Origin: Candidatus Competibacteraceae bacterium | GTDB taxonomy: Bacteria; Pseudomonadota; Gammaproteobacteria; Competibacterales; Competibacteraceae | NCBI GenBank assembly: GCA_003989065.1 | Contig: RXIW01000033.1 | Span: forward strand, 1-37,665 | DNA length: 37,665 nucleotides | Direction of reading: 5' to 3' | Shown here: piece after piece, positions 34,455 through 37,665 of the stretch | Layout: each line of letters opens with the position of its first letter | Numbering within the stretch: the stretch's first letter is position 1 | Translations under genes and position numbers: made by a program | Notes under the pieces: model-generated | What the model was told of the DNA's origin: nothing | Seen by the model: the letters and a program-made list of their open reading frames with translations, nothing else | Databases searched by the model: none

Positions 34455-36157
34455 ATGACCACGACCGATGCCTTATCTAAACTCCACGGCGATGTCATTC
34501 ACGATCGACGACACCTCTGGGTGGTGTTTCGGGCGTCCAACATCTATCGCTTGATTCTGGCGACACTGTTGCTGGTGGTATTCATGGCCGATAGCCAGAA
34601 TCAATTGTTCGGTAAACAGGACCCACGGCTGTTCCTGGCCACTGCTGGAACCTACATGGCGCTGGCCGTGATCGCCATCGTCGGCAGCTACTGGCGACGG
34701 CCGCGCTTGATGGTGCAAGCCCACTTGCAAATACTGATCGATCTGCTGGCGCTGACCCTCATGATCAGCGCCTCGGGCGGCTTGTCCAGCAGCCTGAATA
34801 GCCTGCTGATCGCTGCCGTGGCCGCCGGCAGCATCCTGCTACCGCTGGCCTCGTCATTGGCGTCGGCGGCGCTGGGTTTCTTTCTGCTGACAGGCGCCTG
34901 GCTCCTGGATTGCTGGGAAACGGCGCTCCGGCTCGAACGGCTTGGGCGTGGACCGGGCGGCTGGCCTGGCCTCTGGGACCAGTTGCACAGCTCGGCCGAT
35001 GATCTGGTCCGATTGGGGGTGCTGGGCGCCGTGCTGTTCATCGCCGCCCTGCTGACCCATGCCTTGGCCGAGCGGGCTCGGCGCGGAGAGGCGCTGGCCC
35101 GACAGCGCAGTCAGGAATTGCTGCAGATCGCCGAGCTGAACCAGGGCATCATCCGTCACCTACAAAACGGTATCGTGGTGATCGACACCGACAACCGGGT
35201 CCAACTGCTGAACGACACCGCCCGGACCCTGCTCGGTTGTGCGCAGGCCAGACCCGGCATGGCAGTGAGCGAGCTGTCCCTGCCGCTGGCCCAGCAACTG
35301 CAGGCGTGGCAAACCAGCGGTGGGTTTGAGAGCAGCGCGTTCCGCCCGGCGGACCACCGGCCGGAATTGATTCCGCGCTTCACTCGGCTCAGCGGCCGTC
35401 AGGCGACAAACATCATGGTCATGCTGGAAGACTCCGAGCAAACAGCCCAGCAATTGCAACAGATCAAGCTAGCCGCGCTGGGACGGCTGACCGCCGGCAT
35501 CGCCCATGAAATCCGCAATCCGCTGGCTGCCATCAGCCATGCCGCGCAATTGCTGCTGGAAGCGACCCAGTCCGCCGGCCACACCCAGCAGCGCCTGAGC
35601 CAGATCGTTTACGATAATGTCAAGCGCGCCAATCGCATCATCAGCGACGTGCTCGATCTGGCTCGCCGCGATCGCGTCAAACCGGAATGGCTGGTGCTCG
35701 ACCCTTGGCTGGAAGCCTTCAGGCATGACTTCCCACGAGGGCTGGATGGGCCAGCCCCTGAGTGGGGTCAGCAGGTGGAACCCGCCGATCTGACGATCAG
35801 CTTCGATTCCAATCAGCTGCAACAAATCCTGTGGAACCTATGTACCAACGCCTGTCTGCACGGCACCCGCTCCGGCGAAATCCCGCACATCGAATTGCAC
35901 GCGGGACTGGAAGGCAATAGCGGTCGGCCCTTTCTGGACGTGCGGGATGCAGGGCCTGGCGTATCTGTCGAAAACATCAGTCACCTGTTCGAGCCGTTCT
36001 TTACCACCCGCACCACGGGGACTGGCTTGGGACTGTATCTTGCGCGGGAATTGTGCGAGGCCAACCGAGCTCAACTACAATATCGCCCTCCACCCGAAGG
36101 CGGTGGTTGTTTCCGCATCACTTTCACGGTCGCAAATCCGGTCATGGAGGCCAATTG

Positions 36158-36158
<1 letters not shown>
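34455..36158 (+). CDS. pilS: Sensor histidine kinase PilS
   Basis: A 567-residue membrane kinase. About six helices lie in residues ~25-205 (YRLILATLLLVVFMADSQ through LGVLGAVLFIAALLTHALAE). A coiled stretch and a PAS-like domain (GIIRHLQNGIVVIDTDNRVQ, ~235-330) are followed by the HisKA domain with LTAGIAHEIRNPLAAISHAA (phospho-accepting His351) and the HATPase domain with NQLQQILWNLCTNACLHG, DAGPGVS and GTGLGLYLAREL. The six-helix membrane part and the sigma-54 regulator downstream identify it as PilS, which controls type IV pilin transcription. Its stop overlaps the pilR start. Since pilR is truncated by an insertion, signalling by this pair is probably lost. Confidence 0.9.
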
Positions 36159-37534
<1,376 letters not shown>

Positions 37535-37561
<27 letters not shown>

Positions 37562-37665
37562 TGCATTCTACGAATTTTTCAGATCATAGGATGCACTGAT
37601 GCTCTTGCCGACCTTTCTCGCCGCGATACCCGATCATCGCCGTCCCCAAGGTCGGCGGTATGGCT
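37535..37665 (+). mobile_element. Left end of an ISAs1-like insertion sequence
   Basis: From about 37535 the sequence CAGGGCTGTTCAATGC departs from pilR coding. The ATG at 37599 opens a frame that looks like an ISAs1-family transposase. CAGGG as terminal bases is usual in this family. The right end, the inverted partner and the target duplication lie outside the window, so the exact boundary is an estimate. Confidence 0.75.
37599..37665 (+). CDS. ISAs1-family transposase, N-terminal part (cut by window edge)
   Basis: The 22 visible residues read MLLPTFLAAIPDHRRPQGRR then YG, the N-terminal IPDxRRxxGRRY signature of ISAs1/H-repeat transposases (DDE_Tnp_1-associated region). The catalytic DDE domain lies beyond the window. 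AGGATG is the only ribosome-site-like sequence near the start. It is the gene of the insertion that truncates pilR. Confidence 0.75.
   Translation, partial: MLLPTFLAAIPDHRRPQGRRYG

Overview
The window is GC-rich, densely coded Proteobacterial chromosome. Housekeeping genes (sucC-sucD, rnr-rlmB, nadE, pilS-pilR, qmcA-nfeD) have gammaproteobacterial-style products. A biotin-dependent, sodium-pumping methylmalonyl-CoA-type decarboxylase (mmdADCB order) and an oxygen/NO-type hemerythrin operon behind an FNR/DNR-like box suggest a facultatively anaerobic gammaproteobacterium. A glycogen-accumulating organism of the Competibacter type would fit, but that assignment is an inference from gene content only.

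Left part (1-5300, mostly minus strand): a decayed duplicate of part of the neighbouring nitroreductase gene lies at the window edge. It is followed by a short AT-rich spacer and then a three-gene minus-strand run: a TetR regulator, an 871-residue enzyme with the domain order of rifampicin phosphotransferase (ATP-binding domain, divergent middle, C-terminal phosphohistidine domain), and a SagB-type double nitroreductase. A 34-bp imperfect palindrome in front of tetR is a plausible operator. The run looks like a regulated small-molecule modification operon of unknown substrate.

5400-10630 (plus): a malonyl-transacylase-like protein, a 487-bp gap, then mmdA-mmdD-mmdC-mmdB closed by an intrinsic terminator. 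Together the mmd products should decarboxylate methylmalonyl-CoA (or malonyl-CoA) and export sodium. 10650-12700 (minus): hemerythrin, DUF2249 and a 12-helix haem-copper-oxidase-like membrane protein, joined by 4-nt ATGA overlaps. They are read from a promoter with an FNR/DNR-type box centred about 41.5 nt before the predicted start. 12900-17600 (plus): a P-type cation ATPase, an AttH/CrtC-type lipocalin-fold lipoprotein-like protein and an orphan Gly-rich protein.

17600-20700 (minus): rlmB and rnr. A tRNA-Leu(CAG) with a near-consensus promoter and strong terminator follows on the plus strand. About 900 bp without a gene come next, including a strikingly AT-rich island with a 16-bp inverted repeat, a competing shorter hairpin and an intrinsic terminator that no recognised gene accounts for. 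This island is the best candidate for an undescribed RNA or mobile element. 21777-28450 (plus): a lytic transglycosylase, a DUF1285 protein, a membrane-anchored protein of unknown function, qmcA-nfeD, a YdcF/ElyC-type protein, and a WecA-family glycosyl-phosphate transferase broken by a single-base frameshift.

28450-34270 (minus): ydfG, a lone yejE-type ABC permease and nadE, then sucD and sucC. 34455-37665 (plus): pilS and pilR. The last helix of the PilR DNA-binding domain is replaced by the left end of an ISAs1-like insertion sequence whose transposase runs off the window.
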